Assembly (NCBI RefSeq): GCF_000204055.1
Contig: NW_006768794.1
Span: 991,367-1,055,366 of the forward strand
Direction of reading: 5' to 3'
Source of the DNA: Melampsora larici-populina 98AG31
Lineage: Eukaryota > Basidiomycota > Pucciniomycetes > Pucciniales > Melampsoraceae
Length of the DNA: 64,000 nucleotides
This document shows positions 1 through 11,394 of this stretch, piece by piece. The notes under the pieces are model-generated. The model had not been told where the DNA came from. It did not search any database and worked only from the letters and a program-made list of their open reading frames with translations. Made by a program: the position numbers and the translations under genes. Numbering within the stretch: position 1 is the first letter of the stretch; every line of letters begins with the position of its first letter.

Positions 1-2440
1 CTAATTTACCAAATCAAACCCAATCAAGTACCAGAAGACATTCATAACAAGTTAAAAAGCCAATTCAAAGTCAACCAGAATTGAGTCTAAATTCAGATCA
101 AGAAGAACAAGAAAACATACCTTCTTCACCTTCATCGGATCATTATTGAAAGAAATCTAAAGAATTAATTAGATCTAAAAAACCAATTCGAACGCGTAAA
201 ACTTCAATTGAAAAACCTAGAACTAAATCAACAACTAATCAAAACCTGAAACAACAATAAGCTCAAGAGATTGATCATGATCATGATGAAGGTGTAAGAA
301 GTGTTACAGAATCAGCAAATCAAGTTAAAACAGATTATATCATATTCAATCTCTTTACATACTTTCTTATCAAAAACCGATTATCTTTCAACTTCATATG
401 ATTCACCTGCTTTTCCTCCTAATTTTCAAAACTCATCATCATGTCCAACTACTTCAACTCAAATGTTAAATACTCTATAGTTTTGCTTTAGAACCTAAAT
501 GGGCTACTCATTTCTTTCCTGAAGATGCTTTTGATCAAATTGATGAACTTCATTTACCTAATGGTGATCCTAACCCAATCACTACTTTACCTAGAGTCGG
601 TTGGATAGAAGCCCCAAAGACATGACACCTCCTAATTCAGTTGATAACATTCATAGTGAATTGAGTAGACTTGTAGAAAACGCTTACCTTGAGATGCCTC
701 GAAAATCTTTCTCATCTTCAGACAACTCGATGGATATTGATACTCAGTACTCTCATCATCATAATCCTTATCATTTACAGAACGATCCTCAGGCTGAAGA
801 TCCAAGACTTTCAACACCTACCAATCAGTCTACTGCACTTTGGGATAATAAAGGTCTACAGAAGGGAAAAGGTAAGAGTATTGTTGCCTCTACCTCAACT
901 ACACACCTTTGGCTCCCCCTCCTACACCTGCTAATTTTGGAATCGTTGGAAAAGTAGGTCAATTTGAAGTCTTATGTGGGCCTGGCGAGGGAACTGGCAA
1001 GGCTTGGTCAAAGTGGCGAAATCATGATGAACGACTCCCTGAAGAAAAAACTAAAGGAATGGGTCCTTAGGGTCTTGTCTTGTGGAATGATGAGAACATA
1101 GTTATGCCCAAGTCATTGATCAAGTTTCTATGGCTACCGGTTGTTCTCAAGAGAAGCTTTGGAAAAACGAATCGAGTGGACAGTAAAGTTGGTACCCCTC
1201 TTACTCTCAATGTATTAGTTACTTGATAAGCGTACAAATTTGATTTATCCATTCAATTTTCATTTACAAGATTTTTATTAGATGATATCAAACCTTGGAA
1301 AGATGCTCGAGATCGATTGAAAAGCCTTTATATCTCGCTCTTGGCTTTGGGACAACCTACCAAATTACAACTCGGCATTTTGTTCACTTCAGTCTTTCCT
1401 CAATTGATTGATTACAACTTGTTGGTTGATTGTGAACCTGAGCACAATATCTTACTCTTCAGTCTACAAATTGCTACAGTTCCCAGTGTAGTGTTTGTTT
1501 TGGTCAACAATCATGAATTCTTGCAGATGATCCTCGATTTACTCTATTCTTTCTTTACTCATCAATTTGCACCTTCAAATTTGATACATGGTGATTTCAG
1601 ATATATCATCTATCCTCCTGACCTTTGAAAGAAAACGATCGATCCTAAAGGGATGAGTTTTCGGTGCAAACAATCATCATATCATAGCGTCATCATCATA
1701 TCATACAAGTTAAGACCAAACCCAGTTCGCCCAAGACTGGACAAAATTTGGGCAAAACTCGGTTTAAACCCTTTTTTTCACCCTTGCCCCCCTTGGCCTG
1801 TGGGTCAATCCTGTCTCACAATTCCTTCTCACCTGATTTCCGTCTCGCCTGATCAAATCTGTTTCTCCATTGCCAAACAAATCAAAACTCATCTAGATGA
1901 AGATCTACCTGGTCCAATCCTTTCTAGACCTCTAGGACTTTGGAGATTATGTAATCCACCTTCCCAACCCTTGATCCCAACTCTTGACCTCCAAGATTTC
2001 TCAAGCCCCAATTAAACCTGAATCAGATCAAATCAATCCAAATGAAGCTCTCTTAACTGATACAGAAAACTATTCAGTCATTGAACCACAAAAAGATGAT
2101 GGTATTTGGTTATACATCACGTCTGATGAATCTTCAACTAATCAGGGAGTTTCAGATGCACAAACCGCGGTTTCAGTAATCGGTGGCAAGCCTTGGTTAG
2201 ATCAAATGGATTGAATGACTTATATCAACAAACTGATCCTGAATATTAAGAATGTCCAATCACCACTCTTCAATCTCCAGTAACCGATGCTTTGGCTCAG
2301 AAGGCTTCCAGTAGTACCGGTGTCGGTTTCATCTCTTGATTGAAAAGAGTTACTGGATCAGTTGGTACTAATGATCAAAACCACGTTTTCAAACCAGGTA
2401 TTGTTTGAGGTTTGGTAGGACTCAGTGTTATAAGTAATGC
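1..2440 (+). pseudogene. Remnants of an unrecognised protein gene
   Basis: No intact gene is visible. Readable pieces lie at about 480-600, 601-957, 1317-1628, 1653-2015, 1984-2214 and 2215-2440, in shifting frames and broken by stops. The composition (Ser/Pro/Asn/Gln-rich stretches followed by more hydrophobic segments) looks like former coding sequence rather than random AT-rich DNA. In the last piece two TGA codons (2337-2339 and 2406-2408) sit in one frame at places where Trp would read smoothly. I do not recognise the family. Some apparent frame changes could be introns, so a badly predicted but functional gene is not fully excluded. Confidence 0.4.
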
Positions 2441-2628
2441 ACGCTGTAAGTCTTGATACTTTGTTCTTCCCTACCTTCCTATTGCATTTACTCATCTATT
2501 TGCTTATGGTATTATGAACTTCAGCACCTGATTCATCTATTAGGGCGGTTCAAGATGGCCTTTTACAGCCGGAATTTAAATTATAAGTTTGGTTCGGGAC
2601 CTGTAAATTTTAAGTAAATTTTAAAGTT

Positions 2629-2656
2629 CGTGAACCACCTCTAAAGGTGGTTCACG
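2629..2656. repeat. 12-bp perfect inverted repeat
   Basis: CGTGAACCACCT at 2629-2640 is followed after a four-base loop by its exact reverse complement at 2645-2656. The rest of 2441-3167 is AT-rich, with T runs around 2755-2810, and no gene is visible there. The hairpin could be the centre of a small foldback element; no termini or target duplication were found. Confidence 0.5.
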
Positions 2657-2981
2657 GTTTTGCAAACACCGATCTAATTTTAAATCTTAAATTTCCACTT
2701 CCTGATATCAAGCGCAAATCAGGAACCATGCTCGAAAAAAAGTTTACTTCCACATTTTTTTTTTGTATGTTCCTGAACGTTGAACCTTCATTCTTTGAAA
2801 AAAAACTTTTTTTTCTTCGCGATCACTTGCCTCTTTCATTACCAAAGTTAAGTTGGTCATTCACGGTTTTTCACCCAAGCGGAGCAGCTGGGTTTCAGGG
2901 TTAGTCATCTGCCTTTTTCGGTCGTTCAACTCCTTCCGCTTTGGTTGGACACTCTTGATGACTCTCGATGATTTTGATATA

Positions 2982-2989
2982 CATATAAG
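2982..2989 (+). promoter_or_regulatory. TATA-like box upstream of the 3168 gene
   Basis: CATATAAG lies about 180 bp before the ATG at 3168 and is followed by a pyrimidine-rich stretch, as expected for a fungal core promoter and 5' leader. This is inferred from position and motif only. Confidence 0.25.
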
Positions 2990-3167
2990 CCCGATATCAT
3001 AGCTTTCCCCATCAGCCTCAGTTCATTTTTCCGCGTACTTCATCTCTTTTGTGCTTGATTCCTGTTTGCTTCCCGTTTTCTTTCATTTTATTTCTCAAAC
3101 AACTACTCTCTTCTATATCTTTTGGTTTTTGATTATCGGGGTTAGGTCATTGAGGTCCCAATTGGAG

Positions 3168-4807
3168 ATGCCTGCAAAAACTCAGCCAACCGGCAAGGTT
3201 AGTCTTCTAGTAACCTCACTTTCTACTTTTTCCTATGGACACTGAACTGACCCACCTTTATTTCGTATTTTAAAGGCACCCAGGGCTCGTCGCACCAGGG
3301 CTCAAATCGAAGCCGACTTGCTCGCGTCTGGCCTACCTGTGGCGTCAAAATCTACCCCAGCCACTATCAAACGATCTCGACTCGCTGCCGAAGCACGTGC
3401 GAAAGGGGCCTCGGTGTCCCAATCAGTCAAAACGAAAGACAGCCCGACCTTTGATCGGATCGACTATCAAACCATCATCACATACATATCCAAACCAAGT
3501 ATTCAAAACGCTTTGTTTGGTGGTGGTAGTCAAACTCGGGTGACTGGTATGCCTATGAATCCTAAATCGCTGTTAAATCCCCTCGCCGTGGAGATCAACA
3601 ATGACTACAACATAAGACACAACACTACAGCGATGCGACTGAATGGCCGAGTCCTTTATTTACGTCTGAAGCGTTATAAGTCAAAGTATAACGCAGCCAA
3701 AAATTTCAGCCTGAAAACCGGAAGTGGCCTCTCGGCCAAAAACGTCGCTGATGGAATACACACCATGGAAGATCTTCTCGAGTCGATGTGCCCGTTTTAC
3801 AAGGATATGGACGCCTTGTTCCGTGACAAAGGCAATGTGACGCCCTTTGGGATTCTCGACAGTGGGGTTGGCCCTGTGGATGACTCTGATGATCCTAGTG
3901 AGAACAAACGAGATGAGCCCAGCGTTGAAGAGGAGGAGGAGGATGGCGAGGGTGACACAACCAATGGCCACGATCATTGTAAGTTTGACCTGGTTCTTTT
4001 TCAAGCTGCTCCTCAAATTGACAAATGACACTTTCCTTTTCAGCGCGCGATTTGCCCAAAGGAAACCTCTCGATGACCAATAACGGCGTCGGCATGGGCA
4101 GTCCTGAACCCGAAGAGTTAGAACACTACACAGACTTCTTCAACGCTCAGGTCGAACCCAATAACCGCGATGTCATTGATACCTTGGACACGGCCTTCAG
4201 TTCTCCTCCACCTACCCCTGGTGTGCCTACCAGAGAGACGCCGATTAACCGCCTACTTCGTGCTGAGGCGCGACCCGCGGCTGTGGCCATTCCGATTGAG
4301 GAAGATCATCACATAGTTTCAGCGGCTGATCAGAAAGTGCCTTCCAAGAACTCCGCCCGTACAACTCATAAACCAAAATCAGCTAAGAGATCATCCAAAT
4401 ACGCTCTTACCGCCGAAGAACGCGCGTTGGATACCTCGGAGGATGACGCAACTACGACTACTGCTAGCCTTACCACGGAAAAAGCCACCAAGCGAAGCGC
4501 GCCGCCTCGTTCAACTCTATCTCGACGTGATCTGGACCCTCTCCCCTCAATCGACCCTTCCCAGGTTCACAGCAAGGAGAATAAGCACGCTCTTGCTTCT
4601 GTGATCCAACAAGGGAATGAAGCCCGACTTTTGATGATCACCAAGGCGAACGAGTTACGTCAACACCTGGAATCAACACATTTGCAGGCAGAATTGGACG
4701 CTCGCACCTCCGATCTCTCTTGGGCGAAGGAAAAGTACTTCCTGGACCGTTGTAGAACTTATAACCCAACAAGGGTTATACAGAGCTGGAAGAGGATAAT
4801 CTACTAA
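3168..4807 (+). CDS. Three-exon hypothetical protein, Myb/SANT-like type, 3' end replaced by an LTR
   Basis: Exons are 3168-3197, 3276-3978 and 4044-4807. The introns have GTTAGT/AAAG and GTAAGT/TCAG borders, and the joined reading is an exact multiple of three (498 residues). The N-terminus is basic (APRARRTRAQ). A globular segment of about 130 residues follows (FDRIDYQTIITYI... to ...LESMCPFYKDMDALF), then an acidic run (EEEEEDGEGD), and a Glu/Lys-rich C-terminal helix (KANELRQHLESTHLQAEL). This layout resembles the Myb/SANT-like proteins that accompany DNA transposons in basidiomycetes, but no diagnostic motif is certain. From base 4751 the sequence is LTR, so the last 18 residues and the stop come from the retroelement and the native C-terminus is lost. 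It may still be expressed as a chimera. Confidence 0.6.
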
Positions 4808-6380
4808 TAAAATGACTAGTAGAAGTTGTCTAAGGACTGCTCTTCTAAAACAACACAATCAGAAAGAGCTCTGTTGTATTGAGTACTGATAAGGCACCAG
4901 AGAAATATAACTTCACACGTAATTTTAACTTCAAAAGCACACTTTGTATTACTATCAACACTGCTATAGTGTTATTCCCAATTGATAACTGAAAAAAAAA
5001 TAAGCAATATCTGATTGATATTATTCCCAATAAGTCTTTATGACTATAAAACTAAAGTAAATTTCTCTTTATAACTGTAATAAAGGGCGTATTTAAGTGA
5101 ACAGGTACTATTAAAATAAGTTTATGATGATAAACAAAATAATAATGGCGTAAATGATAAAGAAAAAAAAGGGGAACAACAGTCCCAAAACCCTCTCAAA
5201 GTATATATAACAATGTACTAGAACTTTTACAATGGTCAACAGCCTCAAAACCAATCAAATCCGCCCAAAATTCCCTAAAAACCCTATGATGACGCAATGT
5301 AACGGTTTTGTTACTAATAAATGATGTAATTTTCACAGCTAAAAGTGATCAATGACGCAATAATATGATGTACAGCACTTCTTATGATGAATACAGGTGA
5401 TTTTTTCCTTGTAAACTAGCTGAAAACCAATTTTTGAGATTACGAATTTTTTCAGATGTGCTCCAATTTTTGATTACTAAAGTGCATCTTGTAGCCCACG
5501 TGTTACTGATCATTTCTGACACCTACATGACCTACTTCTGATGAGTGATGAGTAAGATATTGAGTTGTGAAGTTAAGGTTTTTAGTGTTACATATGACTT
5601 GTGACTGTAAATTCGAGATTCACACCAATTCTTTATTTGCCTTATAACTTTTTACACACACCTCCGTTACTAATGATTTAAAGTTTGTACATTATGTAAT
5701 CCACTCTTCTGCGTTGAATGAGCCATCTACCAACCTATTCCGACGTCATTTGACATATGTAATTAGCTGAAAACCTCCATTTTCCACGAATTTCACCCAT
5801 TTTCTTCACTTTTCACAGCTACTACTATCTTTTTCTTGCTCATGTAATATGAAATCATCATCTATAGCCTTAAAAATCCCGGAAAATCCTCTTGGCAACC
5901 TTAAATTCCATCACTACCACTATTACACAACCAAACTACACGTGTACCTCTTGTTTACCAACTTCGAAAAAGTGCTTTTTTCCTAATAACTTCTGTTTCT
6001 ACTTATCAACCTTGAAGATTAAAATTGTCATAGTATCATATAATGTTGTTCTTTCATATTCTAACCTCATAATACCCATAACTTTATTTTTACTAACCTA
6101 AAAACCATTTTCCAACCTTTATACCTATAATTTCGAATTTTTCTTATGTTTTTCTTTCTTTCTTTTTGTAATAAATTTGTAAGTAAACTATAATGATCTT
6201 AATATATAATGTGAAATAAAATGATGTAATGTTGACCTAATGACCAATACATAAGCCTACAAGAGCTTCAATTGATCAAAAACCTCCATTTCGAATTTTC
6301 TTTCCTGCTGAATCCTGCTAATAAACTGGTAAACTGGTAATTGTGAATTTTTTAATTGATCCCATAAATTGATCACCACA
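4751..6380 (-). repeat. LTR of the older Ty3/gypsy copy (1630 bp)
   Basis: It begins TGTAGAACTT and ends ATCACCACA on the plus strand, so in element orientation it is TG...CA. It aligns along its whole length with the two LTRs at 8602-10220 and 18215-19833 but has many more substitutions and small indels, so it is the oldest of the three. It is followed at 6381 by the same pyrimidine tract (the 3' polypurine tract on the minus strand), which makes it the 3' LTR of a minus-strand element. Its left edge lies inside the last exon of the gene at 3168-4807. No matching duplication was found at the far side of the locus. Confidence 0.85.
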
Positions 6381-6477
6381 TCCTCCTCTTATTCCAAACT
6401 GCCCCCAGTTTATCAATTAAACAATTCAATTAAACACTCCAAATCACTAAATTCTCAAATTTTCCTTTATTTCCAAT

Positions 6478-7307
6478 ATGGTCAACACTGTTCACCTTCT
6501 GTAGCTTCACCTTGTGTCCAATGCCGGATGGTAAACTCCTCCTGCCACTATCAAATCAATCCTGCTTGCCAAAGATGCCATAGTCTAGGAATAATATGCT
6601 GTAAGTCCAATTTCTTTCTTCTATTTCTTTCTTCTTTTCTTTATAATAAGTTTCAATGTTTTTATTTAATTCTCTTACAATTTTTTAATGTCTTTTCTTT
6701 ATTTAATTTTAATAGCCTACCCCTCAGCGCCTTCATCCAATAATTCACCTGTACCTAATTCTCCTGCCAACAATTACCCTCCACCAAACACGCCTAATAC
6801 TCCTATCAGAATAAATTTCCTTAACCCTTATAATATTAATTTAAATAACACGCCTTCAGCACCTGATTCCCCTAATCCCTCTATTACTTCATCAATTGAA
6901 ACCAACTTTACTACATCTGATCCATTTTTTGAAAGATTATATGAACATAACCTGGCGTGGAAAACTGATTATATAACTTATCAGAATTGGCATTCTTGGA
7001 GGATCCTGGATGATACAATCAGACAATTTAAAGAAGCAGGCTTTGAAGTTCCAAACATAATTAATAATCATTATCATTTGTTGCGTGCACATTCTATAGC
7101 TGAGTATGTTTCAAGAAGGGGTGAAGATGAGTGTTTGACTGCAGCAACTTTTATTCCATTCCTTAATCATGCTGAGCGTGCAAATGCTGCTATTTTATCC
7201 CCCTACAGTACTCCTTCTACCAATCCTCCTAATACTGAACCTCCTCTAATTAATTATGTTAATAATAGTCCTCCTGTAATTCCCGCTGTAAATTCTCCTT
7301 ATACTGA
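6478..7307 (+). pseudogene. Older copy of the antisense Zn2Cys6-like gene
   Basis: This is homologous to the antisense gene at 10333-11235. Exon 1 is 6478-6600, the intron is 6601-6715 (GTAAGT...TAG), and exon 2 runs from 6716 into the assembly gap at 7308. All six cysteines of the cluster keep the same spacing (PCVQC ... CQRCHSLGIICC). Exon 1 is 123 bases against 124 in the other copy: one base is missing just after the ATG, so the ATG frame stops at once (TAG at 6502-6504) while the downstream frame stays open. The second exon is open to the gap and differs from its relative mainly at third codon positions. It is inactive or re-started; the C-terminus is unknown because of the gap. Confidence 0.75.
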
Positions 7308-7477
7308 NNNNNNNNNNNNNNNNNNNNNNNNNNNNNNNNNNNNNNNNNNNNNNNNNNNNNNNNNNNNNNNNNNNNNNNNNNNNNNNNNNNNNNNNNNNNN
7401 NNNNNNNNNNNNNNNNNNNNNNNNNNNNNNNNNNNNNNNNNNNNNNNNNNNNNNNNNNNNNNNNNNNNNNNNNNNNN
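7308..7477. other. Assembly gap (170 N)
   Basis: A run of undetermined bases. By comparison with the complete element it hides the C-terminus of the antisense gene and part of the spacer before the end of pol. Confidence 0.99.
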
Positions 7478-7602
7478 ATATCCTTATTTTTTTTTTTTAA
7501 AAATCTTATCTTATATTTTTATTCTGGACTTTTAATTCTTTTAATCTTTTATATATATTTTTATCTTTTGAAATTAATAATATTATTAGTGGTAATTTAT
7601 AC

Positions 7603-8601
7603 TTATAATTGCGCCTCTTCCTCTTCAATGCCCACCTCCTCTTCTTCTGCTAATATTGCCACACCCCTAGGATAAAATCTTTTAACATGTTCAGCAGCAT
7701 ATTTTCGCGATAATTGAGTTCCATCTAACTCTTCTAGAATATAAGCACCTCCCATATGTTGTTCAACTACCTTATAAGGCCCATTCCATCTATTTTTAAA
7801 TAATTTTCCCCATTGAAATTCTAAACTTTTGTTATAAGTTAATACCAAAGTTCCCTTCTCTAATGGATTTCTTAATCTATGCGCATTTTTCTTGTCCCAA
7901 TATATAATTCCATCTACTCTTGCCTTCATCATCTTTTCATAAGCCTTCTTCCTTAATTCTTCTCTTCCCAATAATTGTTCCATTCTTGCTTTTAATAAAT
8001 CTTCTCCAGTGTAAATAATATCCCAATCAATACCTAAAAATGTCCCAGCTTCCAAATCCACGGGTAAAATTGCTAGTTGATTAAATAACATCTCATAAGG
8101 AGATAATCCAGTGGTTCTTTTCGTGGAAATCCTGTCTGCAAATAATACTTGAGGTAGAAATGTTTCCCAAGAAGTCCCAGTCTCATCACTTAATTTTACC
8201 AAAGCTCCTTTAATATCCTTATGACCTCTTTCAACCATTCCTTCTGACTGTGGCCAATATGCCGTGGATTCCCCTAATTTTGATCCTGACATAGCAATTG
8301 CATCTCTAAATACCCCTTTAAATTCAGAACCTCCATCCACAGTAAAACATTTAACAGAACCATATCTCATTAACCATTCTTTAGTAATAAATTTGGCCAC
8401 TGCAGGTGCTGTTAACTTCTTTAAAGGTGCAGCTTCTACCCATCCAGTTAAATCATCTCTAGCTATTATAGAATAATTATAATTACCCGCCTTAATATGA
8501 ATTGCATCCAAGCTCACTCTTCCAAATAAAGTACTTTCACCAGTTGCCCTTCCCATTTCTTTTTCTTTCTTTGAACTTTTCTTCTGACATATTTCACACA
8601 T
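7603..8601 (-). pseudogene. Truncated pol: integrase core and C-terminal part of the older Ty3/gypsy copy
   Basis: This open stretch of about 330 residues corresponds to the last part of the full gag-pol at 11395-17841. It starts at the second pair of the integrase zinc finger (CEICQKK), contains the DDE core (Asp in VSLDAIHIKAG, Asp in FTVDGGSEFKG, Glu in GMVERGHKD) and ends with the same acidic tail (EEEAQL). It is open to its natural stop. The 5' part (gag, protease, RT, RNase H) is missing, because the sequence switches directly to the LTR at 8602. The apparent ATG at 8599-8601 is created at the junction and is not a native start. Confidence 0.85.
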
Positions 8602-10220
8602 TGTAGTATTTAAAGCTCAACAAGAGCTTTACAACACCTAAGAAGGGATAATCTACTACGTGTAATATAGTAGAAGTTGCCTAAAGACTGCCTTCTTCAA
8701 AGAAACCAGCACAAGGGCACTTGCTGACCACTTTGTGATAACAGAGAAAAGGATAAAAGGCACCAGAGAAATAAAGCAATACTGTTGTTAAGTATTATTC
8801 CCAGATTTTAAGCGCAAAAAAGTCACACACTATGTTTATTACTAGCAATACTGTTGTAAGTATTATTCCCAATTAGACTTGTAGTCTTTAACACACGTAA
8901 ATAAATTTCTCCTTGCTTTTGAAGGGGCGGATTTAAGTGATCTTAGTACAAATATAGTAAATAAATGATGATTTATAACACTACAACAAAGGTATAAGAT
9001 GCAGAAAAGGGCGCTACAATCCCAAAATCATCAAGGAGTACTTATATCCACATGTAACAATCTTTACAACAGTCAACAGCCTCAAAAACCAATCAAATCC
9101 GCCTAAATAACCCTAAAAACCATGTAATGACACAATGTAATGATCTTGTTACTAATGTATGATGTAATTTTCACAGCCAAAAGTGATCAATAACGCAATG
9201 ATGTAATGTACAGCACTTCTTAAGATGAATACAGGTGATTTTTTCCTTGTAAACTAGCTGAAACCCAATTTTTGAGATTACGAATTTTTTCAGATGTGCT
9301 CCAATTTTTGATTACTAAAGTGCATCTTGTAGCCCACGTGTTACTGATCATTTCTGACACCTATAAGACCTACTTCTGATGAGTGATGAGTAAGATATTG
9401 AGTTGTGAAGTTAAGGTTTTTGGTGTTACATGTGTCTTGTGACTGTAAATTCGAGATTCACACCAATTTCTTATTTCCCTTATAACATTTTACATAAACC
9501 TCCGTTACTAATGATTCAAAGGTTGTACATTATGTAATCCATTTTTCTGCGTTGAATGAGCCATCTACCAACTTATTCTGACGTCATTTGACATATGTAA
9601 TTAGCTGAAAACCTCCATTTTCGACGATTTTCACCTATTTTCTTCACTTTTCACAGCTGCTACTCCCTTTTCCTTGCTCATGTAATATGACATCATCTTC
9701 TATAACCTTAAAAATCCCGGAAAATCCTCTTGGCAACCTTAAATTCCATCACTACCACCATTACATATGTAAACTACACGCCTAACCCTTGTTTACCAAC
9801 TTCGAAAAAGTACCTTTCTGCTAATAACCTCTGTTTCCCCTTATCAACCTTGAATATTAAAATTGTAACTGTATAATAAACTGTTGTTCTTTCATATTCT
9901 AACCTTATAAAACCCATAACTTAATTATAAATAAGCTAAAAACCATTTTCCAACTTTTACACCTATATTTTCGAATTTTTCTTATCTTTTCTTTTTCTGT
10001 CTTTTTGTAATAACTTTTTAAGTAAACTATGTTGATCTTAATAATAATTTTGAAATAAGATGACATAATAATGAGCTAATAAGTATACATAAGCCTCTAA
10101 GAGCTTCAATTGATCTGAAAACCTGAATCTCGAATTCTCTGCTATATTGAAGTTTGCTAATAAACTGGTAAAGTAAAGATGATTAATTTTTTTGCTTAAT
10201 ATCATAAATAGATCACCACA
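8602..10220 (-). repeat. 3' LTR of the full-length element
   Basis: Plus-strand limits are TGTAGTATTT and GATCACCACA. It is 1619 bp, the same length as the LTR at 18215-19833 with few differences (for example ACACAC/ACAAAC, GACACA/GACGCA). It directly abuts the truncated pol of the older copy at 8601. Because the antisense gene begins only 112 bp beyond its inner edge, this LTR may also supply an antisense promoter. Confidence 0.93.
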
Positions 10221-10236
10221 TCCTCCTCTTCTTCCC
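10221..10236 (-). promoter_or_regulatory. Polypurine tract of the LTR retrotransposon
   Basis: The plus strand reads TCCTCCTCTTCTTCCC, so the element strand has a 16-base all-purine run immediately before the 3' LTR. This is the position and composition of the plus-strand primer of reverse transcription. The same tract follows the older LTR at 6381. Confidence 0.85.
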
Positions 10237-10332
10237 AAACTGCCCCCAGTTTACCAATCAATAAAATAAATCATCTACTCAATAAATTCGAATTTTTCCT
10301 CAAATCTTTAAATACCCTTCTTAATTATAAAT

Positions 10333-11235
10333 ATGGTTATCACTACACCTCCATCTTTTGCTTCACCTTGTGTTCAATGCCGCATGGTCCATTCTTCCTG
10401 CTTATATCAAATAAATCCTGCGTGTCAAAGATGCCATAACCTTGGTATAATATGCTGTGAGTCTTTTCTTTCATTTCTTTTACTATAATAATCTTCAATG
10501 TTTTTATTTATATTAATTAATTTTACTCTTTTTATACTTTCTTTTATAATTTTTCTTTTAATTCTAGCCTATCCAGCAGCGCCTTCTACCAATATTTCAC
10601 CTGTACCTGGTTCTCCTGCTTATAATTTTCCACCTCCAAACACGCCTAATACACCTATCAGAGTCAATTTCTTAAATCCTTATAATATTAATCAACACAA
10701 TACACCTTCAGCTCCTGATTCTCCAAATCCTTCAATAACCTCATCAATTGAAACCAATTTTACTACTTCTGACCCCTTTTTCGAAAAATTATATGAACAT
10801 AACTTAGCTTGGAAACTTGACTATATTACTTATCAAAATTGGCATTCTTGGAGGATCTTGGATGATACTATAAGACAGTTTAAAGAAGCTGGATATGAAG
10901 TACCCAACATTACTAATAATCATTATCATCTTTTGCGTGCCCATTCTATTGCTGAATATGTTTCCAGAAAGGGTGAGGATGAAAATTTAACTGTATCCAC
11001 CTTTATTCCATTTATTAACCATGCTGAGCGTGCAAATGCTGCTATTTTATCCCCTTATAATACTCCTTCTACTAATCCTCCTAATACTGAACTTCCAATA
11101 ATTAATAATGATCCACCCGTAATTCCTTCTGTTAATTCCCCATATACTGATTATAATTATTCTGAATATACTCCTACCATTTATGAACTTCCCAGTTGGC
11201 TTGATCCACGCCTTTACCCATCTTCTCCTTCTTAA
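10333..11235 (+). CDS. Antisense accessory protein of the LTR retrotransposon with a Zn2Cys6-like cluster
   Basis: Two exons, 10333-10456 and 10568-11235, with a 111-bp intron (GTGAGT...CTAG), give 263 residues. Near the N-terminus the cysteines follow C-x2-C-x6-C-x7-C-x2-C-x6-C (PCVQCRMVHSSC ... CQRCHNLGIICC), the spacing of fungal Zn(II)2Cys6 binuclear clusters, though without the usual basic stretch after the second cysteine. A Pro/Asn/Ser-rich linker with NTP repeats follows. Then comes a well-conserved block of about 100 residues (SDPFFEKLYEHNLAW ... HAERANAAILSPY) rich in aromatic residues, and a Pro/Asn-rich tail. The gene lies between pol and the 3' LTR, on the strand opposite gag-pol. 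The older copy at 6478-7307 keeps the motif, the splice sites and the block. DNA or nucleic-acid binding is inferred from the cysteine pattern; the block is not recognised. Confidence 0.8.
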
Positions 11236-11394
11236 TATTACTATTCTTTATTAAATGTACATTGATAACTAGTGAAACATATCCATTATTTTTAATCTTT
11301 TATATTTTAAATTCTTTTCTTCTATTCTTTTAGTCTTATTATATATTTTTATATTTAGTTATTTGAAATTAATATTATTATATACTTTAAGTAA

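Noticed and set aside
3318..4028. A separate gene starting at 3318
   Set aside because: The frame there begins with TTG. An ATG exon at 3168-3197 joins it in frame through a normal intron, and the frame's end is inside a second intron.
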